From Eunapius fragilis (lineage: Eukaryota; Porifera; Demospongiae; Spongillida; Spongillidae): DNA of 64,000 bases. The DNA is taken from assembly GCA_963681505.1 (NCBI GenBank), contig OY811990.1:2021472-2085471 (forward strand), in the 5' to 3' direction. Under the pieces are notes generated by a model, which saw only the letters and a program-made list of their open reading frames with translations, had not been told where the DNA came from and searched no databases. Both the position numbers and the translations under genes were made by a program. Shown here piece by piece: positions 10,663 to 21,641 of this stretch (the first letter of the stretch is position 1; every line of letters begins with the position of its first letter).

Positions 10663-11753
10663 AGGTACCAGCTAGTGCCAGACCAGCATTTGCTGCTGTC
10701 CTGTCTTCTGCCTTGCGGTCTGTTCTGTATGACAACACGGAAGAGTCATGGAAAAAGTTGTTTATGCTCCCCAAGTGTATCCTCTCCTAAACCTACATCC
10801 ATCAAATATTTATGTGAGTTGTGGTCCAATGATGCTTTGGCAGCATGCAATTGGCCAAGCATCATCCAAGCCTTTTTCCCAGTGTAATGATCATGCAAAG
10901 GTTGTTTTTAAGGCTATTTCGCTTGCTAGGGAAGGTTTGTTTGGTAAAGCATGTCAGTTTCTAACATCTTCTGGAGTTGCACCCAACAATGAGACAACTT
11001 GGAAGCTGGTGCAGGCCAAGCACCCTGAGGGACCTCTTCCAATGCTGCCACCTGTCCCCACTCTGGCAGGGGCTATTCTCCCTCCTGAATTTAATGTCTT
11101 GACCATTCTTAAGTCTTTCTCTCAGGCTACAGCTTGTGGACCATCTGGCCTTCGTATTCCGCATTTTTTGAATGCTGCTGAGTGCCTTTACCATCCCCCA
11201 TTGGTGCTTTATTGAAAGATGTGGTAAATCTTCTAGCTTCAAAAAGGTACCATTTTCAGTTTCCAAGTTTTTGGCAGGAGGAAGTCTCACTGCTCTTGAT
11301 AAGAACAAACCTAACAGTCTTCCTGATATTCGTCCTATTGCAGTGGGAGAAGCTTTACGCCGTTTGGTTGGGAAGTGTTTATGTGCAGTTACAAAGGAAA
11401 AGGCCAGTGAATATTTTGCCCCACTCAAAATGGGAGTAGCATGTCCATCAGGAGCTGAGAAAATCATCCATGGGCTAAGGCACTGTGTGGAAGGTCATTG
11501 GATGGATGAAGATTTTGCCGTAATGAAAATTGATATGCGCAATGCATTTAATTTGGTATCGCGTCAGGCCCTCTTAGATGAATGTAGTGCCCACTTCCCT
11601 GAATTGCTCCCCTGGGCCTCATGGTGTTACGGTCAGCATCCTACTCTGTGGCATCCCATGGGTATCATCAGCTCAGAAACTGGTGTCCAGCAGGGTGACC
11701 CACTAGGCCCCATGTTCTTTTGCCTTGTGTTGCACAAGCTGGTCACTGCCATT
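10663..11753 (+). pseudogene. Reverse transcriptase of the retroelement, first half
   Basis: Readable pieces, in shifting frames, are AFAAVLSSALRSVLYDN, ESWKKLFMLPKC, FSQATACGPSGLRIPHFLNA, DIRPIAVGEALRRLVGKC, VMKIDMRNAFNLVSRQ and SETGVQQGDPLGPMFF. These are reverse-transcriptase blocks 1 to 4 in order, including the first catalytic Asp (KIDMRNAFN). At least two frameshifts and stops occur before 11220. The reading stops at 11753, where the TIR element inserted within LVTAI. Confidence 0.82.
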
Positions 11754-12806
11754 AGGTACTTGAACATTTAACGTACGCGTACCAAAAAATGATGATCTAA
11801 TAAAGCGATGAAAATTGTGACTGGATTTGTCAATTGAAAGTGCGCACCGTACGAAAAAGGAAGCTCGTTTGTGTTGGTTTAACTGCAATTTTGAACTCTG
11901 CTGTGTTCCTATAGTAGTTGAGTAAGTGTACTACGAATTGATGCTATTGGAACAGATCGTAATTTACTCATCTAGTTACCTTCGCACATTGAAAAATAGG
12001 TACTTTTTATAAGTTGAACATTTTCTTCATATGTTAAGAGGCAGGGAAAAATACGTTTTCACCACTTAGGAAGGGTCATTATCTAGCTGTCTTTAAAATG
12101 GTATCAACTTCGGTTGATGCGCAAGGGGTCATACGATGGGACGTGTCTATTCGTTTGATACTGGCGTCGGGTGCACCCATATTATCTGAAAACACGAATA
12201 TGCCTTAAGAAGTGTTTTCTGCATTTGAATTTATGTTTTAACAAAACACAGCATCGTTCTTTCAACCGCCATGGTTCTGTGACGAGCGATTCTAATTAAA
12301 AAGCACCTAATCCTTTGAGAGGCAGGACGTCAGAGTTCAGTTACATGTAGCTTGAGCACTAGAAGTCAAGTCCTTAAATTTTCGTAACTCTAGGCTGATG
12401 CGCAAGGCTTGTTTTATGGGTGGTCTGGTCCCCAGACCCACATAGTGCACCTGAGAAATCGATGGAATAGGTTTAAGATTTGGTTACCAAATTGCATTTT
12501 AAATTGGATTTCATGTTAGGACGAAGACTGCTGCTGATTTGGAGAAGTGTATTGATGATTTCAAGAGTGACATCAGTGAAAACCTTGACCTTGTTTCTGC
12601 ATATGCAGTCTTATATTTTAACCATTCATGACACATGCGGGAACGTCAAGGGGGTACGTACAGGGGGTTTTGATGGGGTAAAAAAATGAATGGAACACAT
12701 TCAGTGTGACCCAGTACATATTTTCAGAGTGGTAGAAAAAGGAAATTGAAAAAAAGCTGAATAGTGATACTTCATTGTTCAAACGTTATAGCTGCATCTA
12801 ACGTAA

Positions 12807-13148
12807 TTGCAAGTCTCTTCAGGATCTCTAATTCTAGGTAAACATAGGGTAACTTTAGATTCCCCCAAGCAGGCAGCAAAAAGGTCAAAGTTCATAAAAC
12901 GGTTCCAGGTCAGTCAGGAGGGATTAGATGTTGGTGTGCCCCCCTTCCCCTCTTCCCTCTGCCCCCAGGACAGGATCATGCACAGCTACATAAGGGCTGC
13001 AACTCCCCCAGTGGGGGGCTCTCAGCACAACCACACCTCCCACATCAGGCACCCCCTCTCCAACAATGAGACAGCCTCTGGTCCAAGAGCTCTCTCACCT
13101 CAAACGAGGGTAGCGACCCCAGTCTGGGTGAAATGGAGCCCTACTTGA
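12807..13148 (+). CDS. Hypothetical low-complexity ORF inside the TIR element
   Basis: A 113-codon frame rich in Ser, Pro, Gln and basic residues (LDSPKQAAKRSKFIKR, then a Ser/Pro-rich part). I see no domain. It could be an exon of the element's own gene, together with the piece at 13495, or captured host sequence. Support is only the open frame. Confidence 0.25.
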   Translation: MQVSSGSLILGKHRVTLDSPKQAAKRSKFIKRFQVSQEGLDVGVPPFPSSLCPQDRIMHSYIRAATPPVGGSQHNHTSHIRHPLSNNETASGPRALSPQTRVATPVWVKWSPT

Positions 13149-13494
13149 TTGATTGGCTTTGAAACAAAACTGAAGATGAGCAAGACAATATAATTGTAAA
13201 ATTTTGTATAAAACAGAGCAGAAAGAGTAAAGCCCTTTGCCGATCACATGAAGAGTATGTTGCCAAGCTGCAAGATGAAAGGCTCATTGAAAAAAATCAG
13301 AAAAAATATAGCAGATTCCGAAAAACACTACAAAAAAAATTAATTAGTGTTGCAGAGAGCAATCCGAGTTGTCTGTAGAGTTTTCAGACCTAACTGATGA
13401 CCATATGAATTCTATTTCGGAAGTACTAGCCAATCCTTGCATAGTAAATAGACTCTACTGTGAACACTTGTAGTTTGTTAACCAGCAGAATGTA

Positions 13495-13680
13495 ATGTAT
13501 AAAGGTCATGTTATCAATGTAGAGTACTCAAAAAAGTCAACAACACCTAAAGTTACAGTTACCTATTGGAAATACGACGAAACGGAGGAAGAAGGAGAAG
13601 ACGTTACAATGACACTGATTGAATTTGTCGTGGACTATATTACAGTTGATCTACAGATCAATGAACCTGCTACATCTTAG
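13495..13680 (+). CDS. Small chromo/Tudor-like beta-barrel ORF inside the TIR element
   Basis: Reads FVNQQNVMYKGHVINVEYSK upstream through the start and then VTVTYWKYDETEEEGEDVTM and TLIEFVVDYITVDL. The pattern 'YKGHVI...V.YW.YD...ED.TMTL.EF..DY...DL' resembles small SH3-like barrel segments found in other invertebrate transposon or host genes, where a bulky aromatic and an acidic loop precede a DL-rich end. It is probably a terminal exon (TAG at 13678-13680). The assignment is tentative. Confidence 0.35.
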   Translation: MYKGHVINVEYSKKSTTPKVTVTYWKYDETEEEGEDVTMTLIEFVVDYITVDLQINEPATS

Positions 13681-13968
13681 TAATTAGAAATGTGTATTCA
13701 ATACGGTAGTAATGTTTGGTGTATTAACTATTTGTTTTCTAACAACTGTAGCACAGAAAAGTCAAACCGTCACAATTTTTTCTTCCCTCTCGCATCATAC
13801 CGCGTACATCCAAAAATGAGTGTTTGAAATGCCACAACTTCTGAAATACTGCACCAATAAATACAAAAAAGGCATTATTGTAATCCGCATTTTTTCCTCT
13901 TTCATTTGATATAAAAATCGCCGCATTTGATGCGATTTGAAAAAAATGTTCAAGTACCTACTGCCATT

Positions 13969-15500
13969 GCTACTGATAATTAGTGTTCCTGTTTGCTATT
14001 CCACAGATGGTACATTGACGATGGTGTGGTTGCAGGGCCTACGCCTGCTGTAGCAAAGGTATTTTCTATCATCCAGGACTTGGGTCCTCCACTTGGTCTT
14101 TTTATCAATGCTGGAAAATGTGAGTTGTTTGGCTTGGGTGATCTCAGCTCATTTTCACCTCTGATGAAAAAGTCTAGTGTTCCTAATTTTGAGATTCTTG
14201 GAGCTCCAATTGGAGATATAGTCTTTTGTGCCATGTTTTTTGCGCACAAACGTGTAGATGCTTCCAAGTTGCTTGAACAGTTGGAGGATGTGGGTGCTGT
14301 TGATCCACAGGTGGCTCTGCTCCTGCTTAGGCAATGTGGTGGCTTCTGCAAGTTGGTGCACCTTGCTAGATCTACCCCCCCAGCTTTAATTGGTGAGGCT
14401 TTGCAATTCTTTGATGATGATGTCCGTCGCTGTTTTTCTGAATACATGCACCGCGATAGACACACCCAATGTCGCATGGCAACAAGCCCAACTCAGCCTA
14501 AGCAGAGGGGGCCTTGGGCTCCGTAGTCTTTCAGAACACAGTTCAGCTGCCTACATATCCTCTTTAAGTGCTTCTGGTGTCTGCTCATCTTCTTGCGAGC
14601 ACCTAGCTGAATCCATCAAGGATTTTAATGAATTTGTCTCCTCTGATGATGCCTTAGTGTTGGATCATCTTGATGTTGCATGTGATGCACCAAAGATCTC
14701 TGTCTGGCAAAATTGAAGATCAAGATTAAAGTGTGTTACTTGATAAGGTCTCCTTGCCTGACAAAGCACGTCTGGTTTCCATTTCTTCACCACATGCAGC
14801 TGCTTGGCTCTCTGTGATTCCTTCCATCAGGCTCAATCTCCATCTTGAACCTGCTGAGTTTCAGATTGCTGTAAAGTGGTGGTTGGGCATTGCTGTTACT
14901 GATATTCCTGTTTGCTCCTTTTGCCCATCATGGCTTTGGACCCATTCGGTCACCATGCCTTAACATGCAAGCACAGAGATATGTTGCGGCACAACATGCA
15001 GGCTGAGGGATGTCCTCTTAGAATCTTGCCGACGGGCCTGTTTGGATCCTCAGGTTGAAGCAGGAAGTGGTTTGGGGCATGAAGGACATAGAACATGACC
15101 AGCAGACATCCTTATCCCTCATTGGGATTTGGGCAAACCAGCAGCTCTAAATCTGACTGTCACATCTACGCTAAATTCAAGTACGTTATTGGAAGCGGGT
15201 GTGAAAAGTGGATCTGCAGCTCTGGCAGCTGAGGTGCGCAAGCACAATGCTAATGATGCTAAGTGCTCAGAGCTAGGCTGGACATGTATCCCTATAGCAG
15301 TGGAGACTTATGGGTGCTGGGGTGCAGAGCCATGCAGACTTTATCACGCCTTGCCTCTCGCCTAGCCACCAGGGGAAATTGCTCCAAGTCCCAAGCTACC
15401 TGTCTATTGTAATGGCAGGCTTAGCCTGACTTTGATGCGAGCCAACGCACGGGCACTCCTATCTCGAGCAGGATCATCTGTGGAAGATCCGTAGAATTTA
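13969..15500 (+). pseudogene. Reverse transcriptase second half plus zinc knuckle and restriction-like endonuclease
   Basis: Resumes HRWYIDDGVVAGP (catalytic YIDD block) and runs through GLFINAGKCELFGLGDLS, LRQCGGFCKLVHLARSTP and, in another frame, GLGLRSLSEHSSAAYISSL. Later pieces give FQIAVKWWLG, a C..C zinc knuckle region near 14915-14970 and LGKPAALNLTVTST at about 15130, the region of the restriction-like endonuclease. The homologous intact frame at 55642-57249 supplies the order. Several frameshifts and stops show that it is dead. A CLSIVMAG..LSLTLMRANARALL tail ends near 15480. Confidence 0.8.
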
Positions 15501-15594
15501 TTGTATATTAGTCCTTTTGTTTGTAATGTATATGTGTAACAAGAAAAAAATAAAAAATAAAAATAAAAATAATAAAAATAAAAAAATTGAGGAA

Positions 15595-15870
15595 ACAAGT
15601 CAATAAAAAGTTCTCTAACGAGAAAGTTGGTGGGATATAGGAATTGGAGTCAAAGCTGATGCAAAAAGGAGGGGAACAAGGTTTTGTGAAAAGGAAAAGG
15701 AGACATAAATCCTATATTTAGCACGTGTAAATGTAACAGGACCAAAAGATAGGATTTATGTCTCATTTTCCTTTTCTCAAAACCTAGTTCCACTCCTTTT
15801 TACACCACCTTAGCCTCCAATTCCTATATTCCACCAACGTTCTCGTTAGAGAATGTTTTTCTTTACTTGT
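15595..15870. mobile_element. Stand-alone foldback element (~276 bp)
   Basis: Starts ACAAGTCAATAAAAAG and ends CTTTACTTGT; the arms pair across TTCTCTAACGAGAAAG/CTTTCTCGTTAGAGAA and AATCCTATATTTAGCAC. It lies immediately after the A-rich tail of the retroelement, so it inserted into or next to that tail. It has no coding capacity. Same family as 6883, 49335 and 50704. Confidence 0.88.
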
Positions 15871-16120
15871 AGAGAATTTTGTAGCTGGGCTGGTTTCACA
15901 GGACAATGTCCCATGCCATGCCTTACACATGTGTGTATCATCATGAAATTCCCCTGCTGTGCTGAGCCATTTGAAAAATATTTGTGGCATTTTCCCATTA
16001 CTACAGAAATCAGTTTATGTGGAGAGAACTGAAATGTTCACACTACCAAACAAATTCTATATATAACACACATACACAAAGTTTGATTCATGCACATGTT
16101 AGTGACCTCCATTCTCTTCT

Positions 16121-16121
<1 letters not shown>

Positions 16122-16195
<74 letters not shown>
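16122..16195. repeat. (CA)n microsatellite
   Basis: About 72 bp of CA dinucleotides. The Thr-His ORF over it is an artefact. Confidence 0.97.
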
Positions 16196-16197
<2 letters not shown>

Positions 16198-16377
16198 GGG
16201 GAGGGGCACATTAAGATGGAAATCTGACATCAGCAGTAGTCTCCTGGGCAAGTGCCTTCATGAGGCCAGCATCTATTCAAAAATCATGTAATTCGTACGG
16301 TGGCCCGGTAGGTCGCATAACAAAACAGTAGACATATGGCGTAAAACCAAATCGTATTTGGCGCAAAACATATGACA

Positions 16378-16497
16378 TAGAGACCAAATCAGATTTGGCG
16401 CAAAACGTATGACGGAATTGGCGCAAAACGTATGACGGATTTGGCGCAAAACGTATGACGGATTTGGCGCAAAGCGTATGACGGATTTGGCGCAAAT
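16378..16497. repeat. 23-bp subterminal tandem repeat
   Basis: Five to six copies of GGCGCAAAACGTATGACGG plus an ATTT spacer, less regular further left to about 16330. A similarly organised but different array (gcaaaa...gcgtacg units) follows the same 20-bp terminus at 61662. Confidence 0.9.
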
Positions 16498-19400
16498 TGC
16501 ATTGTCGCTTGTGTGGATCCTTGTTGGTCCACAAGAAAGGAAGGAAACAGTTAAAGGCCAGTCACCCAAGGGTTTACTTATGTTCAACGTTTGCGTCGGA
16601 GCTGTACTTATGCTTTGGACAGGATGCTGCAAACGATGATGCGCAGATTCACCCACATTCTTTCTGCAAGCGTTGCTACGACGCGATGCAGCGCAAGCTA
16701 AAGGCAGTGAGTCAACTTCGCCATTTCAACAGCCGCATGGAGCTGTACAAGTGGGAAGCTCATGAATCAGATGGTGGGTGCAAGGTGAGGAGCAATGTAG
16801 TAATAACGTTAACTAACCTACATAATTTACATTCAAATCATAGGTTTGTGACCATTTTATAGCTCAACATGATGGTGGAAGACCACACAAGATTAAAACG
16901 CCCTTAGTACAACTGCTCCTAAAACACATGCAACGTCTTGCACCAAACAAGAAGAATTTGATAAAAGGGATACCACTTGCAGCAGTTCAACCTATGTCGG
17001 TGTTGGATAACTTGAAATGTTCCCTTTGCTGTGACATCCTCCACAGGCCCATTCAGCTACCATGCCAAACAGTAGTATGTGCTGACTGGCCCAATATTTG
17101 GTTAAAAATGGATGCCTGCTATGTCCATGCAAGGGCTGCTGCACCAAACTGACTGCTGTGAGTATCAAGTCTGCTCCAAGCATCTATGTCAACTTGCTTG
17201 AGGATGTGGTTCTACATTGTCCTTCCTGCAATGTTGATATCAGGGCAGGATTGTATCAAAGCCACAAATGCAATGCAAGCTCTTCCACTTCACATGAGCT
17301 CTTACCTTTGCAAGCTCCACCAGCATTAGCAGCTCAATCACCAATATCATGCTCACCACCAATAAATGGTGAACAAGGCCAAGAGCAGGTTTCACCAGCA
17401 AGAATTATACACAGGATGTTATCTTCCAGTCCAGAGCCTGATGTCATTATAATTGTAACTAGGCAATGATGAAATTATTATCCTTTTTAGCCAATAACAC
17501 TTGTGCATTTACAAACAGTAAGCGCCCAATAAGCAAGGCTAGCAGTAGAACACTATATCGTTACAGAAAACAAGTTCAAAAGGTGTGACATGTACTTACC
17601 AGTGATGATCCTACTACAATACTTCGGGAGGAAATCAGAAGTCTCAGCAAGAATGAGAAGAACAGCTTTCTAAAGAATGCCGGTATAACCCTTGAAATTT
17701 CTCCTGAACAAGGGTTGGCCATTAAAGCTGATCTCACTCTACCATGGAATAAAATAAGAATGATTGGAAGGTTAGTTTTAAAATAAAGTGTGTTTCACAT
17801 TGCAATGCTAGGTTGACACTTACGTTTTGAAGTTGGCTCAAAGGATCAGTAATTTGTCTAGCAAGTGAAAAAAAGCAGCGCCAGCTTGCTGCCACCTTAG
17901 TTGGTGATAACTTGGATGCAGAGATTGCTCCTTTCACCTTCTTGACAGCATCAAAGAACGAAGATATCAGAGATGCTCCTCATGCTTTCATCTCCAGACT
18001 TCAAGATTCTGTGTTTGACCTACTCGAGGGTAATGCCAGGTAAAAAATTAAATAAATCAATTCCAAAAGTACCAATTAACAATTGTTCTCTAGGTGCAAT
18101 AACCTAACTTGGCACAATGGCAGAATCCCTGAAATATTGGTTAAAGTGGGTGGAGACAAGAGTGGAAATTCATTCAAAATGAATTTCCAAATTGTTAATA
18201 CACCCACCCCTAACTCAGTTCAGAACACCTGTGTTTTTTCTATTTTTGAAGCTGATGACTCTACTACCAATCTTCATGTGGCACTGGCCTCAGATAGAAT
18301 CTCTTCAAGGCATGAAATGGAGGTTAGCAAAATTTGATGCAACAATTGACACTGGACTTGCTAACTCTAGAGAATATTCAATACGTATTTTTATCTGTGG
18401 TGACTATGAGTTCCTGAGCAAACTGTATGGCTTATCTGGAGCTAGTGGTGAGCCCTGAACTGTTGACTTGTATTGCATAAGAAACACAACATGCATCCAT
18501 TAAGGTCGCCATCCATGCCCTTATTGCACCATAAACCAGGATGAGATGCAGGTGTCAATGCCTATGAGAGCCAGGTGCAGTCAGAGCTGCTCATTACAAT
18601 CATTTCATGACCATCATCAATGTTTCTTGCATTCTGGTGGGAATGCAAAAAATGTCAAGGAATTTTACAACTGCATATCCAAACCATTTTTGGATGTTCC
18701 GCTATCACAAGTAGGTGCACAGTTTGCTAAGCCAGTGCATCTGTATTAATAACTGCATATTTTGTAGGTTTGCTTGCCATGGCTACATATTAGCCAGGGC
18801 ATTTTCCTGAAGATCTTTAACCTTCTTGAGAATGCCTGCCATGATCTTGATGTGAAGATGGCACTCATCCACAGTGGACATACCACATTGTCACCCTCCT
18901 ATACACATCATGTACTAAACCTGCAGGAGCTAAATAGGGCTAAGGCTGAACTTGACACAGCTGTGCAGTATCTGATTACCCTTGTTGAACACCAGACTTA
19001 TCTAACAGTTACATTTGGAACAGACCAACAGCATTCTAGCAAATTTTGAGGTGTACATTAGGGAATGTAGAAAGGAGATAAAGGCAACAGTAAGTTAAGT
19101 ATAAATAATTCCATATTGCATAAACACTGCATATATAAATTCTAAAGAAGAAGAAAGTACAGATTTTGGAAAAGAAAGTTGAAGAAGGGTTTTCATCTAA
19201 AGAAGGGCCTTTTGTCAAAGCCTTAGACATAGCTCTAAAATCTTTTGGTGTACGTTGTCAAAACTACCATGGTGGTGCATTTGTGGGCAACCACATACAC
19301 AAGACACTTGAGGTACATCACATATTATATGCATGTAAGCACTGATCATACAGTATAGTATAACTCATAGAGTACAAACCTGGATCTTACATAATTGCTA

Positions 19401-20002
19401 TGGCTCTGAGAGAGGCCCCTGCCCTCTTGCAGGAAGCAGAACTGGTAGCTGGGAGATTCAAGCAGACTTTCCCACTGTTTGCCAAGTGCCACTTCATTTA
19501 CAATCAGAACTATGTGTCAGAAGCTGGATGTAATGATTTAGGTATGAAATGCAGCACACTGTGTCTCAATGCAAAATAATACATTGTATCAATCGTCAGT
19601 TAGAACATGCCATTGCCACTTTCATGGCGCATTTTTGTGCTACATTTCCTGGTGAGAACATCCCAATAAAGATCATATGCTGGAAGACTATGCAGTAGAT
19701 CGGATCACATCCAATCAGCACATTGGATTTGGGCTCATGGGAGAACAAGGAGCTGAGTCCATACATGCAAGATTCAATCGTCTATACAAACTTACTGCAC
19801 GGTCTCCTCAACCAGTAGTGGAGAAGCTTAAATACATTATGAAGGAGCACCTGCTTAGCATATCACCTACACTTATAACAGCAAAACCACCTCCAAGAAA
19901 AAAAAAATCACAAAAACACCATCTCCATCATTTATCATATTTTCCACATGTTATTCACATTGATCATACCTTTAGCTTCAATAAAGAATCGAATAACATT
20001 TG
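16497..20002 (+). pseudogene. RAG1-like protein: N-terminal zinc region, RING finger and DDE-like core, about nine exons
   Basis: Exon 1 (16497-16773): CRLCGSLLVHKKGRKQL and IHPHSFCKRCYDAMQRKLKA, matching the RAG1 N-terminal zinc dimerisation region. Exon 2 (16863-17467): QHDGGRPHKIK, RING start LKCSLCCDILHRPIQLPC, a frameshift near 17090, then NGCLLCPCKGC and a finger LHCPSCNVDIRAG..SHKC. Later exons, approximately: 17491-17770 (in-frame TGA at 17586; GLAIKADLTLPWNKIRM), 17833-18039, 18094-18447 (FEADDSTTNLHVAL; CGDYEFLSKLYGLSGASG), 18505-18710 (RHPCPYCTINQ), 18768-19089 (LPWLHISQGIFLKIFNLLE), 19163-19312 (YHGGAFVGNHIHKTLE) and about 19373-20002 (MLEDYAVDRI; MGEQGAESIHARFN). Further indels lie near 18285, 19015 and 19670. 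RAG1-style Asp and Glu can be placed at ADD and GEQGAES; the middle Asp is replaced in LHISQG. No RAG2 partner is seen. Confidence 0.75.
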
Positions 20003-20398
20003 ACCGAATCATATGTGCATATGTGATAGCGCGACCCGGTTGTCATGGCCCATGAGATATGGTGAACTTTGTACGAATGTCGAGAGCCACCTTCAAACAT
20101 AATGAAAAACTTACTCTGTCCCATCTATAGCACAGTGGTATACTTCATCCACACAGGAAAAGTTCCTGACTGTGTGTGTAAATCAATGAGTGAAGGGACT
20201 ACCGCGAGATCCTGTCACTTTGCAGCCGCACCGTGACTGATTGGTGTAAGCTGTACTCGTGGCACTTGTTATAATCGATACAAAACATACTGGATTCTTA
20301 CAGTATTCAGTCTATAAAGTCCGTGCTTGTTGCATCTTTTAACATACATCCAGATTTCTACGCAGCTTGGTAGTAATGCACTTATCAATGGTAACTGC

Positions 20399-20400
<2 letters not shown>

Positions 20401-20433
<33 letters not shown>
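20401..20433. repeat. Poly-C tract at the edge of element U
   Basis: A run of 33 C flanked by CAATGGTAACTGCAA on the left. The inverted copy of U at 29129 has the same flank and C-run, so this sequence belongs to the element end rather than to the host. Confidence 0.85.
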
Positions 20434-20437
<4 letters not shown>

Positions 20438-20651
20438 GGACATATGGGGGATTTGACATTTATTAAATCAAATGCCCCACTGTTGGGGACCAATAACTGG
20501 TCAAATGACCCCTCTTCGAACCAGTCCCGTTACATGTTTAATACCTTTTATAACCTATGGTTTCGTTCCTGCTATTCAAAACGAACACGCGTTAGCCTTT
20601 GTAGGTATACAGCTGATATTGTGCCGCTATAAGAGTTGTAGTTATAATTGT

Positions 20652-20951
20652 ACACGTAAATAAAAACATTCTCTAACGAGAGAGTTGTTGGTATATAGGA
20701 TTGAACAATGCTGGTGTAAAAAGCATGGAAACAAGAGCGACAGAAATTTTACTGGAAAATTGAAATAGGCCTATATTTAGCCTGGCCATTAGTCAGGCAT
20801 GCGCTCTTATATTGTGAGTGTGCTAAATATAGGCCTATTTCAATTTTCCAGTAAAATTTGTGTCACCCTTGTTTCCATGCTTTTTATACCAGCATTGGTC
20901 AATCCTATATACCAACAACTCTCTCGTCGGAGAATGTTTTTATTTACTTGT
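20652..20951. repeat. Foldback hairpin at left end of block B
   Basis: Starts ACACGTAAATAAAAACATTC and ends GAATGTTTTTATTTACTTGT, with arms sharing CTCTAACGAGAGAGTTGTTG and TTTTACTGGAAAATTGAAAT. It is the nearest relative of 8164-8461. Confidence 0.9.
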
Positions 20952-21014
20952 TTCATAAGTTTTTTTTCGTCCTATCGTAGTCAATAATCATAATTATTGT
21001 AATTATAATAAGAA

Positions 21015-21407
21015 TTAGTAGAATGTATGATGATGTGTCCTCGCCCACACCCTCTTCTTCTTCGGGGTCATCCTCCTCGACATGCTTGTACTGGCCAGGC
21101 AGGCCAGGGGGGCAGCACTGCTGGTGGTGGTGGGGACAGCGCTGGTGGTGGTGGTGGGGACAGCGCCGGTGGTGCCGGTGGGGGCAGCACTGGTGGTTGT
21201 GGTGGGAACAGCGCTGGTGGTGGTGGTGGGGACAGCGCCGGTGCATGGTGCCGGTGGGGGCAGAACTGGTGGTGGTAGTGGGGGCAGCACTGGTGGTGGT
21301 GGTGGTGGCGGGGTGAAGGGGAGAGGAGTCGGAGGATGAATGTAGTCATCCTCTTCCTCCTCTGACCCCTCATTGGTGAAAAAACCTCTGAGGTCTTCAG
21401 CTGCCAT
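21015..21407 (-). CDS. Pro/Thr-rich acidic exon of the block B gene (MAAEDL family)
   Basis: 130 codons: MAAEDLRGFFTNEGSEEEED, then DYIHPPTPLPF, long proline runs and repeated GAVPTTTTSA units, ending with a basic MSRRMTPKKKRVWARTHH. The region upstream of the ATG ends in TAG, a possible splice acceptor, so this may be exon 2 of the basic-repeat gene whose first exon is at about 27059-26536. The gypsy element (21511-26002) would then sit in the intron. Low-complexity shadows occur in all other frames. Function unknown. Confidence 0.5.
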   Translation of the reverse strand: MAAEDLRGFFTNEGSEEEEDDYIHPPTPLPFTPPPPPPPVLPPLPPPVLPPPAPCTGAVPTTTTSAVPTTTTSAAPTGTTGAVPTTTTSAVPTTTSSAAPLACLASTSMSRRMTPKKKRVWARTHHHTFY

Positions 21408-21510
21408 CTACATGTACGTGACAGAGAGTATGATTAAATTTTTCTTTTTAGTGCAAAGCCTAGAATCCACAGAGTATTATTTAATATTTACCTCTATTTG
21501 CAAAGTGCAC

Positions 21511-21602
21511 TGTAATAGCGTTAATCACAAAAACCTGTTTCCCTCACGTGCCCACCGATTACATCATACACACGATATATCAATCAATACATAAGTACTA
21601 CA
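21511..21602 (-). repeat. 3' LTR of the gypsy element (92 bp)
   Basis: Plus-strand sequence begins TGTAATAGCGTTAATCAC and ends ATAAGTACTACA. It is identical to 25911-26002. A purine-rich AGAGAGGGACGAA lies directly upstream on the element strand and is the likely polypurine tract. 92 bp is very short for an LTR. Confidence 0.95.
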
Positions 21603-21641
21603 TTCGTCCCTCTCTGTTCTAAAGCTCGTCTCGAGCTTTGA

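Larger units (their letters stand above)
11754..13959. mobile_element. 2.2-kb DNA transposon with 16-bp perfect TIRs and 9-bp target duplication
   Basis: The left terminus AGGTACTTGAACATTT matches the reverse complement of the right terminus (AAATGTTCAAGTACCT) exactly. The flanks carry a perfect duplication, ACTGCCATT, at 11745-11753 and 13960-13968. The insertion splits the retroelement reverse-transcriptase frame. A 9-bp duplication suits Mutator-like or Merlin elements, but no transposase is recognisable inside, so it may be non-autonomous. Small ORFs are at 12480, 12807 and 13495. Confidence 0.93.
7846..15594 (+). mobile_element. Non-LTR retroelement with restriction-like endonuclease, split by two insertions
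   Basis: Three collinear pieces of one element remain: 7867-8163, 10663-11753 and about 13969-15500, ending in an A-rich tail (AAAAATAAAAATAAAAATAA type) at 15541-15590. The gaps between pieces are block A (8164-10662) and the 2206-bp TIR element (11754-13959). Joining the piece ends restores a continuous frame across block A, (R)TSNH then VPASARPAF. The same family is present, 5'-truncated but with a clean frame, at 55597-57262 (-). The left border is approximate. Confidence 0.72.
16296..20002 (+). mobile_element. RAG1-N-terminal-like element (N-RAG-TP-like), decayed
   Basis: The left terminus ACGGTGGCCCGGTAGGTCGC is followed by a 23-bp subterminal tandem array and then a multi-exon gene with a RAG1-like zinc region, RING finger and DDE-like core. 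The same 20-mer starts another array at 61662. No clear right terminus or target duplication was found, so the right limit given is the end of the coding region. Mobile elements encoding the RAG1 N-terminus (N-RAG-TP) are known from molluscs and other invertebrates; membership here is inference from the domain order. Confidence 0.6.

Noticed and set aside
16497..20002. Functional RAG1 recombinase locus with RAG2
   Set aside because: The gene has an in-frame stop and several frameshifts, and no kelch-type RAG2-like gene is seen nearby.
21023..21339. Gly/Trp-rich ORFs on the plus strand of block B, and the similar Gly-rich frame at 8578-8979
   Set aside because: Shadows of the Pro/Thr-rich minus-strand exon; the homologous start MAAEDL is on the minus strand in both blocks.
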